A stretch of 64,000 nt of DNA from Hydractinia symbiolongicarpus (Eukaryota > Cnidaria > Hydrozoa > Anthoathecata > Hydractiniidae): contig NC_079886.1 in the NCBI RefSeq assembly GCF_029227915.1, positions 12,795,501-12,859,500 of the forward strand, written 5' to 3'. Shown here one piece after another: positions 1-10,892 of the stretch (position 1 is its first letter; each line of letters starts with the position of its first letter). Below the pieces are notes generated by a model. It searched no databases. It worked only from the letters and a program-made list of their open reading frames with translations, and was not told where the DNA came from. Both the position numbers and the translations under genes were made by a program.

Positions 1-158
1 GCCTCACACGTAAATCACGTGGTTCCATCTGCCTGCGCAGGTTACCATTGGACTATTCCTGCCAGTCTCAATGCACTACAACGTTCCAAGTGGTTTTCCT
101 CAGCGCTGTGGCCTTACAACACTCTTAACTACGTGCACAGTCACATAAAGGCTGTAAT
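1..158 (+). repeat. Partial monomer H41 at window edge
   Basis: The window opens 23 bases into a monomer that matches the complete H41 at 7409-7590, sharing 'actattcctgcc' and the joint 'cacataaaggctgtaat'. The array therefore continues upstream of the window. Confidence 0.9.
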
Positions 159-1788
159 ATGGCCTTTTGCAGTCTAATAAAAGCCTCACACGTAAATCGC
201 GTGGTTCCATCTGCCTGCACAGGTTACCATTGGACTATTCCTTCCAGTCTCATTGCACTACAACGTTCCAAGTGGTTTTCCTCAGCGCTGTGGCCTTAGA
301 ACTCTCTTAACTATGTGCACAGTCCAATAAAGGCCGTAATATGGCCTTTTGCAGTCTAATAAAGGCTTCACACGTAAATCACGTGGTTTCACCTGCATGT
401 GCAGGTTACCATTGACTAGTCCTTCCAGTCTCAATGCGCTACAACGTCCCAAGTCGTTTTCTTTAGCGCTGTTGCCTTAGAACACTCTTAACAACGTGCA
501 CAGTCATATAAAGGTTGTATATGGCTTTTTGCAGTCTAATAAAAGCCTCACACGTAAATCACGTGGTTCCATCTGCCTGCGCAGGTTACCATTGGACTGT
601 TCTTTCCAGTCTCATGCGCTACCACGTCCAAAGTCGTTTTCATTAGCGCCATTGCCTTACAACACTCTTCACTACGTGCACAGTCCAATAAAGGGTGTAT
701 AGCCATTTGCAGTCTAATAAAGGCCTCACACGTAAATCACGTGGTTCCATCTGCCTGCGCAGGTTACCATTGGACTATTCCTGCCAGTCTCAATGCACTA
801 CAACGTTCCAAGTGGTTTTCCTCCGCGCTGTGGCCTTACAACACTCTTAACTACGTGCACAGTCCTATAAAGGCTGTAATATGGCCTTTTGAAGTCTAAC
901 AAAAGCCTCACACGTAAATCTCGTGGTTCCATCTGCCTGCGAAGGTTACCATTGGACTGTTCCTTCTAGTCTCGATGCACTACAACGTTCCAAGTGGTTT
1001 TCTTTAGCACATGGCCTTAGAACACTCTTAACTACGTGCACAGTCCTATAAAGACCGTAATATACCTTTTTGCAGTCCAATAAAGGCCGCACACGTAAAT
1101 CACGCGGTTTCAGCTGCCTGCACTGGTTACCATTGGACTAGTCCTTCCATTCTCAATGCGCTACAACGTCCCAAGTCGTTTTTATTAGCGCCGCTGCCTT
1201 ACAACACTCTTAACTGCGTGCACAGTCCTATAAAGGCTGTAATATGGCCTTTTGCAGTCTAACAAAAGCCTCACACGTAAATCTCGTGGTTCCATCTGCC
1301 TGCGCAGGTTACCATTGGACTTGTCGTTCCAGTCTCAATGCGCTATCACGTCCCAAGTCGTTTTCATTAGCGCCGCTGCCTTACAACACTCTTAACTACG
1401 TGCACAGTCCTATAAAGGCTGCAATATGGCCTTTTGCAGTCTAATAAAAACCTCGCACGTCAATCACGCGTTTTCACCTGTCTGCGAAGTTTACCATTGG
1501 ACTAGTCCTTCCATTCTCAATGCGCTACAACGTCCCAAGTCGTTTTTATTAGCGCCGCTGCCTTACAACACTCTTAACTGCGTGCACAGTCCTATAAAGG
1601 CTGTAATATGGCCTTTTGCAGTCTAATAAAGGCCTTGCACGTAAATCACGTGGTTTCACCTGCCTGCGCAGGTTACCATTGGACTATTCCTTCCAGTCTC
1701 AATGCACTACAACGTTCCAAGTCGTTTTCATTAGCGCCGCTACCTTACAACACTCTTAACTACGTGCACAGTCAAATAAAGGGTGTAT

Positions 1789-1968
1789 AGGCTTTTGCAG
1801 TCTAACAAAGGCCTCACACGTAAATCACGTGGTTTCACCTGCCTGTGCCGGTTACCATTGGACTAGTCCTTCCAGTCTCAATGCGCTACAACGTCCCAAG
1901 TCGTTTTCATTAGCGCCGTTGCCTTACAACACTCTTAACTACGTGCACAGTCCTATAAAGGCTGTAAT
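1789..1968 (+). repeat. Chimeric monomer H10 (H10a head, H10b tail)
   Basis: This unit begins like H10a ('tctaacaaaggcctc') and ends like H10b ('gtgccggttacc', 'tcctataaaggctgtaat'). In the other full copies (11579, 16651, 41482, 50646, 63501) H10a and H10b are separate. One monomer length was therefore lost here by an in-register exchange. Confidence 0.8.
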
Positions 1969-3948
1969 ATGGCCTTTTGGAGTCTAAAAAAGGCCTCACA
2001 CGTAAATCACGTGGTTTCACCTTTCTGCGCAGGTTACCATTGGCCTAGTCCTTCCAGTCTCAATGCGCTACAACGTCCCTAGTCGTTTTCATTGGCGAAG
2101 TTGCCTTAGAACACTCTTAACTACGTGCACAGTCCAATAAAGGGTGTATAGCCTTTTGCAGTCTAACAAAGGCCTCACACGTAAATCACGTGGTTTCACC
2201 TGCCTGCGCCGGTTACCTTTGGACTAGTCTTTCCAGTCTCAATGCGCTACAACGTCCCAAGTCGTTTTCATTAGCGCCGTTGCCTTTGAACACTCTTAAC
2301 TACGTGCACAGTCATGTAAAGACCGTGATATGGCCTTTTGCAGTCTAATAAAGGCCTCACACGTAAATCACGTGGTTTCACCTTTCTGCGCAGGTTACCA
2401 TTGGCCTAGTCCTTCCAGTCTCAATGCGCTACAACGTCCCTAGTCGTTTTCATTGGCGAAGTTGCCTTAGAACACTCTTAACTACGTGCACAGTCCAATA
2501 AAGGGTGTATAGCATTTTGCAGTCTAACAAAGGCCTCACACGTAAATCACGTGGTTCCATCTGCCTGTGCAGGTTACCATTGGCCTAGTCCTTCCAGTCT
2601 CAATGCACTACAACGTCCCAATTCATTTTCCTTAGCGCCGTCGCTTTAGAACACTCTTAACTACGTGAATCGTCCTATAAAGGCTGTAATATGGCTTTTT
2701 GCAGTCTAATAAAAGCCTCACACGTAAATCACGTGGTTCCATCTGCCTGCGCAGGTTACCATTGGACTATTCCTTCCAGTCTCAATGCACTACAACGTTC
2801 CAAGTAGTTTTCCTCAGCGCTGTGGCCTTAGAACTCTCTTAACTATGTGCACAGTCCTATAAAGGCCGTAATATGGCTTTTTGCAGTCTAACAAAGGCTT
2901 CACACGTAAATCACGTGGTTTCACCTGCCTGCGCAGGTTTCCATTGGACTAGACGCTCCAGTCTCAATGCGGTACAAAGTCCCAAGTCGTTTTCCTTAGC
3001 GCCGTCGCTTTAGAACACTCTTAACTACGTGCATCGTCCTCTAAAGGCTGCAATATGGCCTTTTGCAGTCTAATAAAGGCCTCATACGTAATTAACGTGG
3101 TTCCATCTGCCTGTGCAGGTTACCATTGCGCTGTTCTTTCCAGTCTCATGCGCTACCACGTCCCAAGTCGTTTTCATTAGCGCCATTGCCTTATAAAACT
3201 CTTAACTACATGCACAGTCCAATAAAGGGTGTATAGCCTTTTGCAGTCTAATAAAGGCCTCACACGTAAATCACGTGGTTCCATCTCCCTGTGCAGGTTA
3301 CCATTGGCCTTAGTCCTTCAAGTCCTAATGCACTACAACGTCCCAAGTCATTTTCCTTAGCGCCGTCGCTTTAGAACACTCTTAACTACGTGAATCTTCC
3401 TATAAAGGCTCTAATATGGCCTTTTGCAATATAGTAAAAGCCTCGCACGTAAATCACGTGGTTTCACCTGCCTGCGCAGGTTACCATTGGACTTGTCGTT
3501 CCAGTCTCAATGCACTACCACGTCCCAAGTCGTTTTCATTAGCGCCGCTGCCTTACAACACTCTTAACTACGTGCACAGTCCTATAAAGGCTGAAATGTG
3601 GCCTTTTGCAGTCTAATAAAAGCCTCGCACGTAAATCACGCGGTTTCACCTGTCTGCGCAGGTTACCATTGGACTAGTCCTTCCAGTCTCAATGCGCTAC
3701 AACGTCCCAAGTCGTTTTCATTAGCGCCGCTGCCTTACAACACTCTTAACTACGTGCACAATCCTATAAAGGCTGTAACATGGCCTTTTGCAGTCTAATA
3801 AAGGCCTCATACGTAATTAACGTGGTTCTATCTGCCTGTGCAGGTTACCATTGCAATTTCCTTTCCAATCTCATGCGCTACCACGTCCCAAGTCGTTTTC
3901 ATTAGCGCCGTTGCCTTACAACACTCTTAACTACGGGCACAGTCCTAT

Positions 3949-3969
3949 AAAGGCCGTAATATGGCCTTT
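3949..3969. other. Inverted repeat at monomer joint (7-bp arms, 7-nt spacer)
   Basis: AAAGGCC and GGCCTTT flank the spacer gtaatat exactly at the boundary between H21 and H22. Joints with 'ggctgtaat' keep a 6-bp version (AAAGGC/GCCTTT, 9-nt spacer, for example 4674-4694). The short joints ('gggtgtatagcc') lose most of it. Short dyads of this kind are reported in several centromeric satellites, but the stem is too small to claim a stable structure. Confidence 0.4.
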
Positions 3970-4542
3970 TGCAGTCTAATAAAGGCTTCACAGGTAAATC
4001 ACGTGGTTTCACCTGCCTGCGCAGGTTAGCATTGGACTAGCCATTCCAGTCTCAATGCGCTCCAATGTCCCAAGTTGTTTGCATTAGCGCCGTTGCCTTA
4101 CAACACTCTTAACTACGTGCAGAGTCCTATAAAGGCTGTAATATGGCCTTTTGCAGTCTAATAAAGGCCTCACACGTATATCACGTGGTTTCACCTTTCT
4201 GCGCAGGTTACCATTGGCCTAGTCCTACCATTCTCAATGCGCTACAACGTCCCTAGTCGTTTTCATTGGCGAAGTTGCCTTAGAGCACTCTTAACTACGT
4301 GCACAGTCCAATAAAGGGTGTATAGCCTTTTGCAGTCTAATAAAGGCATCGCACGTAAATCACGTGGTTTCACCTGTCTACGCAGGTTACGATTGGACTA
4401 GTCCTTCCAGTTTCAATGCGCTACAACGTCCCAAGTCGTTTTCATTGACGTTGTAGCCTTAGAACTGTCTTAACTATGTGCACAGTCCTATAAAGGCTGT
4501 AATATGGCTTTTTGCAGTCTAATAAAAGCCTCACACGTAAAT

Positions 4543-4548
4543 CACGTG
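4543..4548. other. CACGTG palindrome (E-box/G-box-like) of the monomer
   Basis: The hexamer CACGTG stands at unit positions 40-45, nine bases after another ACGT. In the 41-mer reference about 27 of 41 monomers keep it. The others carry GCGTGG, CACGCGG, TCGTGG, AACGTGG or ACGTAG at the same place. In other genomes CACGTG is bound by bHLH factors, and in yeast by Cbf1 at the centromere CDEI element. A role here is speculation. Confidence 0.4.
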
Positions 4549-4558
4549 GTTTCATCTG

Positions 4559-4568
4559 CCTGCGCAGG
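4559..4568. other. 10-bp perfect palindrome CCTGCGCAGG of the monomer
   Basis: CCTGCGCAGG is its own reverse complement and recurs at unit positions 56-65 in many monomers. Variants such as CCTGTGCAGG, CCTGCGCCGG, CCTGCGAAGG and TCTGCGCAGG break the symmetry in others. It lies 10 bp after CACGTG, giving a compact dyad-rich region of about 35 bp. Function unknown. Confidence 0.45.
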
Positions 4569-4670
4569 TTACCATTGCACTAGTCCTTCCAGTCTCAATG
4601 CGCTACAACGTCCCAAGTCGTTTTCATCAGCGCCGCTGCCTTACAACACTCTTAACTACGTGCACAGTCC

Positions 4671-4676
4671 TATAAA
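4671..4676 (+). promoter_or_regulatory. TATAAA-like hexamer near monomer end (speculative)
   Basis: Most monomers contain TATAAA about 10 bp before the joint. Monomers with the short joint mostly have 'caataaa' or 'aaataaa' instead, and some have 'atgtaaa' or 'ctctaaa'. It could act as a weak TATA element for satellite transcription, but such a hexamer is expected by chance and nothing else here supports a promoter. Confidence 0.12.
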
Positions 4677-5228
4677 GGCTGTAATGTGGCCTTTTGCAGT
4701 CTAATAAAAGCCTCGCACGTAAATCACGCGGTTTCACCTGTCTGCGCAGGTTACCATTGGACTAGTCCTTCCAGTGTCAATGTGCTACAACGTCCCTAGT
4801 CGTTTTCATTGGCGAAGTTGCCTTAGAACACTCTTAACTACGTGCACAGTCCAATAAAGGGTGTATAGCCTTTTGCAGTCTAACAAAGGCCTCACACGTA
4901 AATCACGTGGTTCCATCTGCCTGTGCAGGTTACCATTGGCCTAGTCCTTCCAGTCTCAATGCACCACAACGTCCCAATTCATTTTCCTTAGCGCCGTCGC
5001 TTTAGAACACTCTTAACTACTTGAATCGTCCTATAAAGGCTGCAATATGGCCTTTTGCAACCTAGTAAAAGCCTCGCACGTAAATCACGTGGTTTCACCT
5101 GCCTGCGCCGGTTACCATTGGACTAGTCCTTCCAGTCTCAATGCGCTACAACGTCCCAAGTCGTTTTCATTAGCGCCGTTGCCTTAGAACACTCTTAACT
5201 ACGTGCACAGTCATATAAAGGCCGTAAT

Positions 5229-5409
5229 GTGGCCTTTTGCAGTCTAAGAAAGGCTTCACACGTAAATGACGTAGTTTCACCTGCCTGCGCAGGTTACCAT
5301 TGGACTAGCCGTTCCAGTCTCAATGCGCTCCAACGTCCCAAGTCGTTTTCATTGGCGAAGTTGCCTTAGAACACTCTTAACTACGTGCACAGTCCAATAA
5401 AGGGTGTAT
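5229..5409 (+). repeat. Chimeric monomer H29/X
   Basis: The head carries the H29 marks ('tctaagaaaggcttc', 'aatgacgtag', 'gctccaacgtccc'). The tail switches to 'cattggcgaagttgcc' and the short joint, as in monomer X at 26065. The full order seen at 45648-46191 is H29, Y, X, so two monomer lengths were lost here. Confidence 0.75.
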
Positions 5410-6316
5410 AGCATTTTGCAGTCTAACAAAGGCCTCACACGTAAATCACGTGGTTTCACCTGCCTGAGCAGGTTGCTATTGGACTGTTTCTTCCAGTCTC
5501 GATGCACTACAACGTTCCAAGTGGTTTCAATAAGCGGCGTGGCCTTAGAACACTCTTAACTACGTGCACAGTCCTGTAACGACCGTAATATACCTTTTTG
5601 CAGTCCAACAAAGTCTGCACACGTAAATCACGCGGTTTCAGCTGCCTGCGCCGGTTACCATTGGACTAGCCGTTCCAGTCTCAATGCGCTCTAACGTCCC
5701 CAGTCGTTTTCATTAGCGCCGTTGCCTTAGAACACTCTTAACTACGTGAACAGTCATATAAAGGCTGTAATATGGCCTTTTGCAGTCTAATAAAAGCCTC
5801 ACACGTAAATCGCGTGGTTCCATCTGCCTGCGCAGGTTACCATTGGACTATTCCTTCCAGTCTCATTGCACTACAACGTTCCAAGAGGTTTTCCTCAGCG
5901 CTGTGGCCTTAGAACTCTCTTAACTATGTGCACAGTCCTATAAAGGCTGTAATATGGCCTTTTGCAGTCTAATAAAAGCCTCACACGTAAATCGCGTGGT
6001 TTCATCTGCCTGCGCAGGTTACCATTGGACTATTCCTTCCAGTCTCATTGCACTACAACGTTCCAAGTGGTTTTCCTCAGCGCTGTGGCCTTAGAACTCT
6101 CTTAACTATGTGCACAGTCCAATAAAGGCCGTAATATGGCCTTTTGCAGTCTAATAAAGGCTTCACACGTAAATCACGTGGTTTCACCTGCCTGTGCAGG
6201 TTACCATTGACTAGTCCTTCCAGTCTCAATGCGCTACAACGTCCTTAGTCGTTTTCATTAGCGCTGTTTCCTTAGAACACTCTTAACAACTTGCACAGTC
6301 ATATAAAGGTTGTAAT

Positions 6317-8674
6317 ATGGTTTTTTGCAGTCTAATAAAAGCCTCACACGTAAATCACGTGGTTCCATCTGCCTGCGCAGGTTACCATTGGACTGTTCCT
6401 TCTAGTCTCGATGCACTACAACGTTCCAAGTGGTTTTCTTTAGCGCCATGGCCTTAGAACACTCTTAACTTCGTGCACAGTCCTATAAAAACCGTAATAT
6501 ACCTTTTTACAGTCTAATAAAAACCTCGCACGTCAATCACGTGGTTTCACCTGCCTGCGCAGGTTACCATTGGACTATTCCTTCCAGTCTCAATGCACTA
6601 CAACGTTCCAAGTGGTTTTCCTCAGCGCTGTGGCCTTAGAACTCTCTTAACTATGTGCACAGTCCTATAAAGGCCGTAATATGGCTTTTTGCAGTCTAAT
6701 AAAGGCTTCACACGTAAATCACGTGTTTTCACCTGCCTGCGCAGGTTACCATTGGACTTGTCGTTCCAGTCTCAATGCGCTACCACGTCCCAAGTTGTTT
6801 TCATTAGCGCCGTTGCCTTAGAACACTCTTAACTACGTGCACAGTCATATAAAGGCTGTAATATGGCCTTTTGCAGTCTAATAAAAGCCTCACACGTAAA
6901 TCGCGTGGTTCCATCTGCCTGCGCAGGTTACCATTGGACTATTCCTTCCAGTCTCAATGCGCTACAACGTCCCAAGTCGTTTTCATTAGCGCGGCTGCCT
7001 TACAACACTCTTAACTACGTGCACAGTCCTATAAAGGCTGTAACATGGCCTTTTGCAGTCTAATAAAGGCCTTGCACGTAAATCACGTGGTTTCACCTGC
7101 CTGCGCAGGTTACCATTGGACTATTCCTTCCAGTCTCAATGCACTACAACGTTCCAAGTGGTTTTCTTCAGCGCTGTGGCCTTAGAACTCTCTTAACTAT
7201 GTGCACAGTCCTATAAAGGCCGTAATATGGCTTTTTGCAGTCTAATAAAGGCTTCACACGTAAATCACGTGTTTTCACCTGCCTGCGCAGGTTACCATTG
7301 GACTTGTCGTTCCAGTCTCAATGCGCTACCACGTCCCAAGTTGTTTTCATTAGCGCCGTTGCCTTAGAACACTCTTAACTACGTGCACAGTCATATAAAG
7401 GTTGTAATATGGCTTTTTGCAGTCTAATAAAAGCCTCACACGTAAATCACGTGGTTCCATCTGCCTGCGCAGGTTACCATTGGACTATTCCTGCCAGTCT
7501 CAATGCACTACAACGTTCCAAGTGGTTTTCCTCAGCGCTGTGGCCTTACAACACTCTTAACTACGTGCACAGTCACATAAAGGCTGTAATATGGCCTTTT
7601 GCAGTCTAATAAAAGCCTCACACGTAAATCGCGTGGTTCCATCTGCCTGCACAGGTTACCATTGGACTATTCCTTCCAGTCTCATTGCACTACAACGTTC
7701 CAAGTGGTTTTCCTCAGCGCTGTGGCCTTAGAACTCTCTTAACTATGTGCACAGTCCAATAAAGGCCGTAATATGGCCTTTTGCAGTCTAATAAAGGCTT
7801 CACACGTAAATCACGTGGTTTCACCTGCATGTGCAGGTTACCATTGACTAGTCCTTCCAGTCTCAATGCGCTACAACGTCCCAAGTCGTTTTCATTAGCG
7901 CTGTTGCCTTAGAACACTCTTAACAACGTGCACAGTCATATAAAGGTTGTATATGGCTTTTTGCAGTCTAATAAAAGCCTCACACGTAAATCACGTGGTT
8001 CCATCTGCCTGCGCAGGTTACCATTGGACTGTTCTTTCCAGTCTCATGCGCTACCACGTCCAAAGTCGTTTTCATTAGCGCCATTGCCTTACAACACTCT
8101 TAACTACGTGCACAGTCCAATAAAGGGTGTATAGCCATTTGCAGTCTAATAAAGGCCTCACACGTAAATCACGTGGTTCCATCTGCCTGCGCAGGTTACC
8201 ATTGGACTATTCCTGCCAGTCTCAATGCACTACAACGTTCCAAGTGGTTTTCCTCCGCGCTGTGGCTTTACAACACTCTTAACTACGTGCACAGTCCTAT
8301 AAAGGCTGTAATATGGCCTTTTCAAGTCTAACAAAAGCCTCACACGTAAATCTCGTGGTTCCATCTGCCTGCGAAGGTTACCATTGGACTGTTCCTTCTA
8401 GTCTCGATGCACTACAACGTTCCAAGTGGTTTTCTTTAGCACATGGCCTTAGAACAATCTTAACTACGTGCACAGTCCTATAAAGACCGTAATATACCTT
8501 TTTGCAGTCCAATAAAGGCCGCACACGTAAATCACGTGGTTTCACCTGCCTGTGCAGGTTACCATTGACTAGTCCTTCCAGTCTCAATGCGCTACAACGT
8601 CCTTAGTCGTTTTCATTAGCGCTGTTTCCTTAGAACACTCTTAACAACTTGCACAGTCATATAAAGGTTGTAAC
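6317..8674 (+). repeat. 13-monomer repeat, copy 1 (2,358 bp)
   Basis: H35-H41, H1-H5 and the hybrid H6/H34 form a unit that is repeated immediately downstream with an offset of 2,358 bp (for example H38 at 6863 and 9221, H3 at 7953 and 10311). It overlaps the first 28-monomer copy. Confidence 0.85.
8494..8674 (+). repeat. Chimeric monomer H6/H34
   Basis: It starts as H6 ('atacctttttgcagtccaat', 'ggccgcacac') and changes after about 8535 to H34 ('acctgcctgtgcagg', 'attgactag', 'gtccttagtcg'). This junction closes the 13-monomer unit. The same chimera recurs at 13566-13746 in the second 5,072-bp copy. Confidence 0.85.
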
Positions 8675-10892
8675 ATGGTTTTTTGCAGTCTAATAAAAGC
8701 CTCACACGTAAATCACGTGGTTCCATCTGCCTGCGCAGGTTACCATTGGACTGTTCCTTCTAGTCTCGATGCACTACAACGTTCCAAGTGGTTTTCTTTA
8801 GCGCCATGGCCTTAGAACACTCTTAACTTCGTGCACAGTCCTATAAAAACCGTAATATACCTTTTTACAGTCTAATAAAAACCTCGCACGTCAATCACGT
8901 GGTTTCACCTGCCTGCGCAGGTTACCATTGGACTATTCCTTCCAGTCTCAATGCACTACAACGTTCCAAGTGGTTTTCCTCAGCGCTGTGGCCTTAGAAC
9001 TCTCTTAACTATGTGCACAGTCCTATAAAGGCCGTAATATGGCTTTTTGCAGTCTAATAAAGGCTTCACACGTAAATCACGTGTTTTCACCTGCCTGCGC
9101 AGGTTACCATTGGACTTGTCGTTCCAGTCTCAATGCGCTACCACGTCCCAAGTTGTTTTCATTAGCGCCGTTGCCTTAGAACACTCTTAACTACGTGCAC
9201 AGTCATATAAAGGCTGTAATATGGCCTTTTGCAGTCTAATAAAAGCCACACACGTAAATCGCGTGGTTCCATCTGCCTGCGCAGGTTACCATTGGACTAT
9301 TCCTTCCAGTCTCAATGCGCTACAACGTCCCAAGTCGTTTTCATTAGCGCGGCTGCCTTACAACACTCTTAACTACGTGCACAGTCCTATAAAGGCTGTA
9401 ACATGGCCTTTTGCAGTCTAATAAAGGCCTTGCACGTAAATCACGTGGTTTCACCTGCCTGCGCAGGTTACCATTGGACTATTCCTTCCAGTCTCAATGC
9501 ACTACAACGTTCCAAGTGGTTTTCCTCAGCGCTGTGGCCTTAGAACTCTCTTAACTATGTGCACAGTCCTATAAAGGCCGTAATATGGCTTTTTGCAGTC
9601 TAATAAAGGCTTCACACGTAAATCACGTGTTTTCACCTGCCTGCGCAGGTTACCATTGGACTTGTCGTTCCAGTCTCAATGCGCTACCACGTCCCAAGTT
9701 GTTTTCATTAGCGCCGTTGCCTTAGAACACTCTTAACTACGTGCACAGTCATATAAAGGTTGTAATATGTCTTTTTGCAGTCTAATAAAAGCCTCACACG
9801 TAAATCACGTGGTTCCATCTGCCTGCGCAGGTTACCATTGGACTATTCCTGCCAGTCTCAATGCACTACAACGTTCCAAGTGGTTTTCCTCAGCGCTGTG
9901 GCCTTACAACACTCTTAACTACGTGCACAGTCACATAAAGGCTGTAATATGGCCTTTTGCAGTCTAATAAAAGCCTCACACGTAAATCGCGTGGTTCCAT
10001 CTGCCTGCACAGGTTACCATTGGACTATTCCTTCCAGTCTCATTGCACTACAACGTTCCAAGTGGTTTTCCTCAGCGCTGTGGCCTTAGAACTCTCTTAA
10101 CTATGTGCACAGTCCAATAAAGGCCGTAATATGGCCTTTTGCAGTCTAATAAAGGCTTCACACGTAAATCACGTGGTTTCACCTGCATGTGCAGGTTACC
10201 ATTGACTAGTCCTTCCAGTCTCAATGCGCTACAACGTCCCAAGTCGTTTTCATTAGCGCTGTTGCCTTAGAACACTCTTAACAACGTGCACAGTCATATA
10301 AAGGTTGTATATGGCTTTTTGCAGTCTAATAAAAGCCTCACACGTAAATCACGTGGTTCCATCTGCCTGCGCAGGTTACCATTGGACTGTTCTTTCCAGT
10401 CTCATGCGCTACCACGTCCAAAGTCGTTTTCATTAGCGCCATTGCCGTACAACACTCTTAACTACGTGCACAGTCCAATAAAGGGTGTATAGCCATTTGC
10501 AGTCTAATAAAGGCCTCACACGTAAATCACGTGGTTCCATCTGCCTGCGCAGGTTACCATTGGACTATTCCTGCCAGTCTCAATGCACTACAACGTTCCA
10601 AGTGGTTTTCCTCCGCGCTGTGGCCTTACAACACTCTTAACTACGTGCACAGTCCTATAAAGGCTGTAATATGGCCTTTTCAAGTCTAACAAAAGCCTCA
10701 CACGTAAATCTCGTGGTTCCATCTGCCTGCGAAGGTTACCATTGGACTGTTCCTTCTAGTCTCGATGCACTACAACGTTCCAAGTGGTTTTCTTTAGCAC
10801 ATGGCCTTAGAACACTCTTAACTACGTGCACAGTCCTATAAAGACCGTAATATACCTTTTTGCAGTCCAATAAAGGCCGCACACGTAAATCA
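8675..10892 (+). repeat. 13-monomer repeat, copy 2
   Basis: It repeats H35-H41 and H1-H5 of 6317-8493 at an offset of 2,358 bp. It leaves that pattern inside H6 (10852), which here continues as true H6 ('cagctgcctgcactgg') and then H7, not as the H34 chimera. Confidence 0.85.

Larger units (their letters stand above)
4504..4685 (+). repeat. Representative 182-bp monomer (type H25)
   Basis: This monomer is close to the array consensus and serves as the model unit. From position 1 at 'atgg', ACGT tetramers lie at unit positions 32, 41, 105 and 155; the second sits inside CACGTG (40-45). The palindrome CCTGCGCAGG occupies 56-65, an AATAAA-like run begins near 18, and TATAAA lies at 168-173, followed by the joint to the next unit. 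Two joint types exist in the array. The long form reads 'ggctgtaatatggcc'. The short form reads 'gggtgtatagcc' and is three bases shorter. Other recurrent one-base losses ('ttgactag' for 'ttggactag', 'ctcatgcg' for 'ctcaatgcg') explain the 179-182 bp spread. Confidence 0.95.
2150..5409 (+). repeat. H12-H29 segment within the 41-mer (18 monomers)
   Basis: The same 18 monomers repeat as an independent 3,259-bp tandem unit at about 20.4-26 kb. Here they are flanked by H11 and H30, so this is the non-amplified context. The segment is one base longer than the later copies because H18 reads 'ggccttagtcc' instead of 'ggcctagtcc'. Confidence 0.85.
159..7590 (+). repeat. Reference 41-monomer higher-order repeat (H1-H41, 7,432 bp)
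   Basis: Forty-one monomers separate two near-identical H1 units at 159 and 7591. Starts: H1 159, H2 341, H3 521, H4 701, H5 881, H6 1062, H7 1244, H8 1426, H9 1608, H10 1789, H11 1969, H12 2150, H13 2330, H14 2511, H15 2691, H16 2873, H17 3055, H18 3235, H19 3416, H20 3598, H21 3780, H22 3961, H23 4143, H24 4324, H25 4504, H26 4686, H27 4867, H28 5047, H29 5229, H30 5410, H31 5590, H32 5772, H33 5954, H34 6136, H35 6317, H36 6499, H37 6681, H38 6863, H39 7045, H40 7227, H41 7409. Each type has diagnostic bases, for example H19 'gcaatatagtaaaagcc', H22 'cacaggtaaatc', H30 'gagcaggttgctatt', H31 'aaagtctgcacac'. Blocks elsewhere are described with these labels. Confidence 0.9.

Noticed and set aside
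1244-1790. Overlapping 60-68-codon frames starting at the ATG of each monomer, with very similar predicted peptides (starting MAFCSL)
   Set aside because: They repeat because the DNA repeats. Monomer length (182 bp) is not a multiple of three, so each frame runs into a stop just inside the next unit. There is no codon-level conservation distinct from the DNA, and the same DNA gives comparable frames in other phases. Not genes.
4544-4640. Possible ancient half-unit repeat inside the monomer ('acgtggtttcacc' against 'aagtcgttttcatt')
   Set aside because: The similarity is short, the spacing differs for neighbouring words (about 72 against 67 bp), and nothing else lines up, so an ancestral dimer is not supported.
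4504-4685. TATAAA plus AATAAA and splice-like signals ('ttttgcag', 'caggt') as a transcription unit
   Set aside because: Such short motifs occur by chance and are repeated only because the monomer is. There is no coding region or other promoter feature. The TATAAA is kept only as a very low-confidence note.
8378-8587. Minus-strand frame of 69 codons, repeated at 13450-13659
   Set aside because: It is a product of the H5 to H6/H34 chimera and is duplicated with the 5,072-bp block. It is not evidence of selection on a protein.
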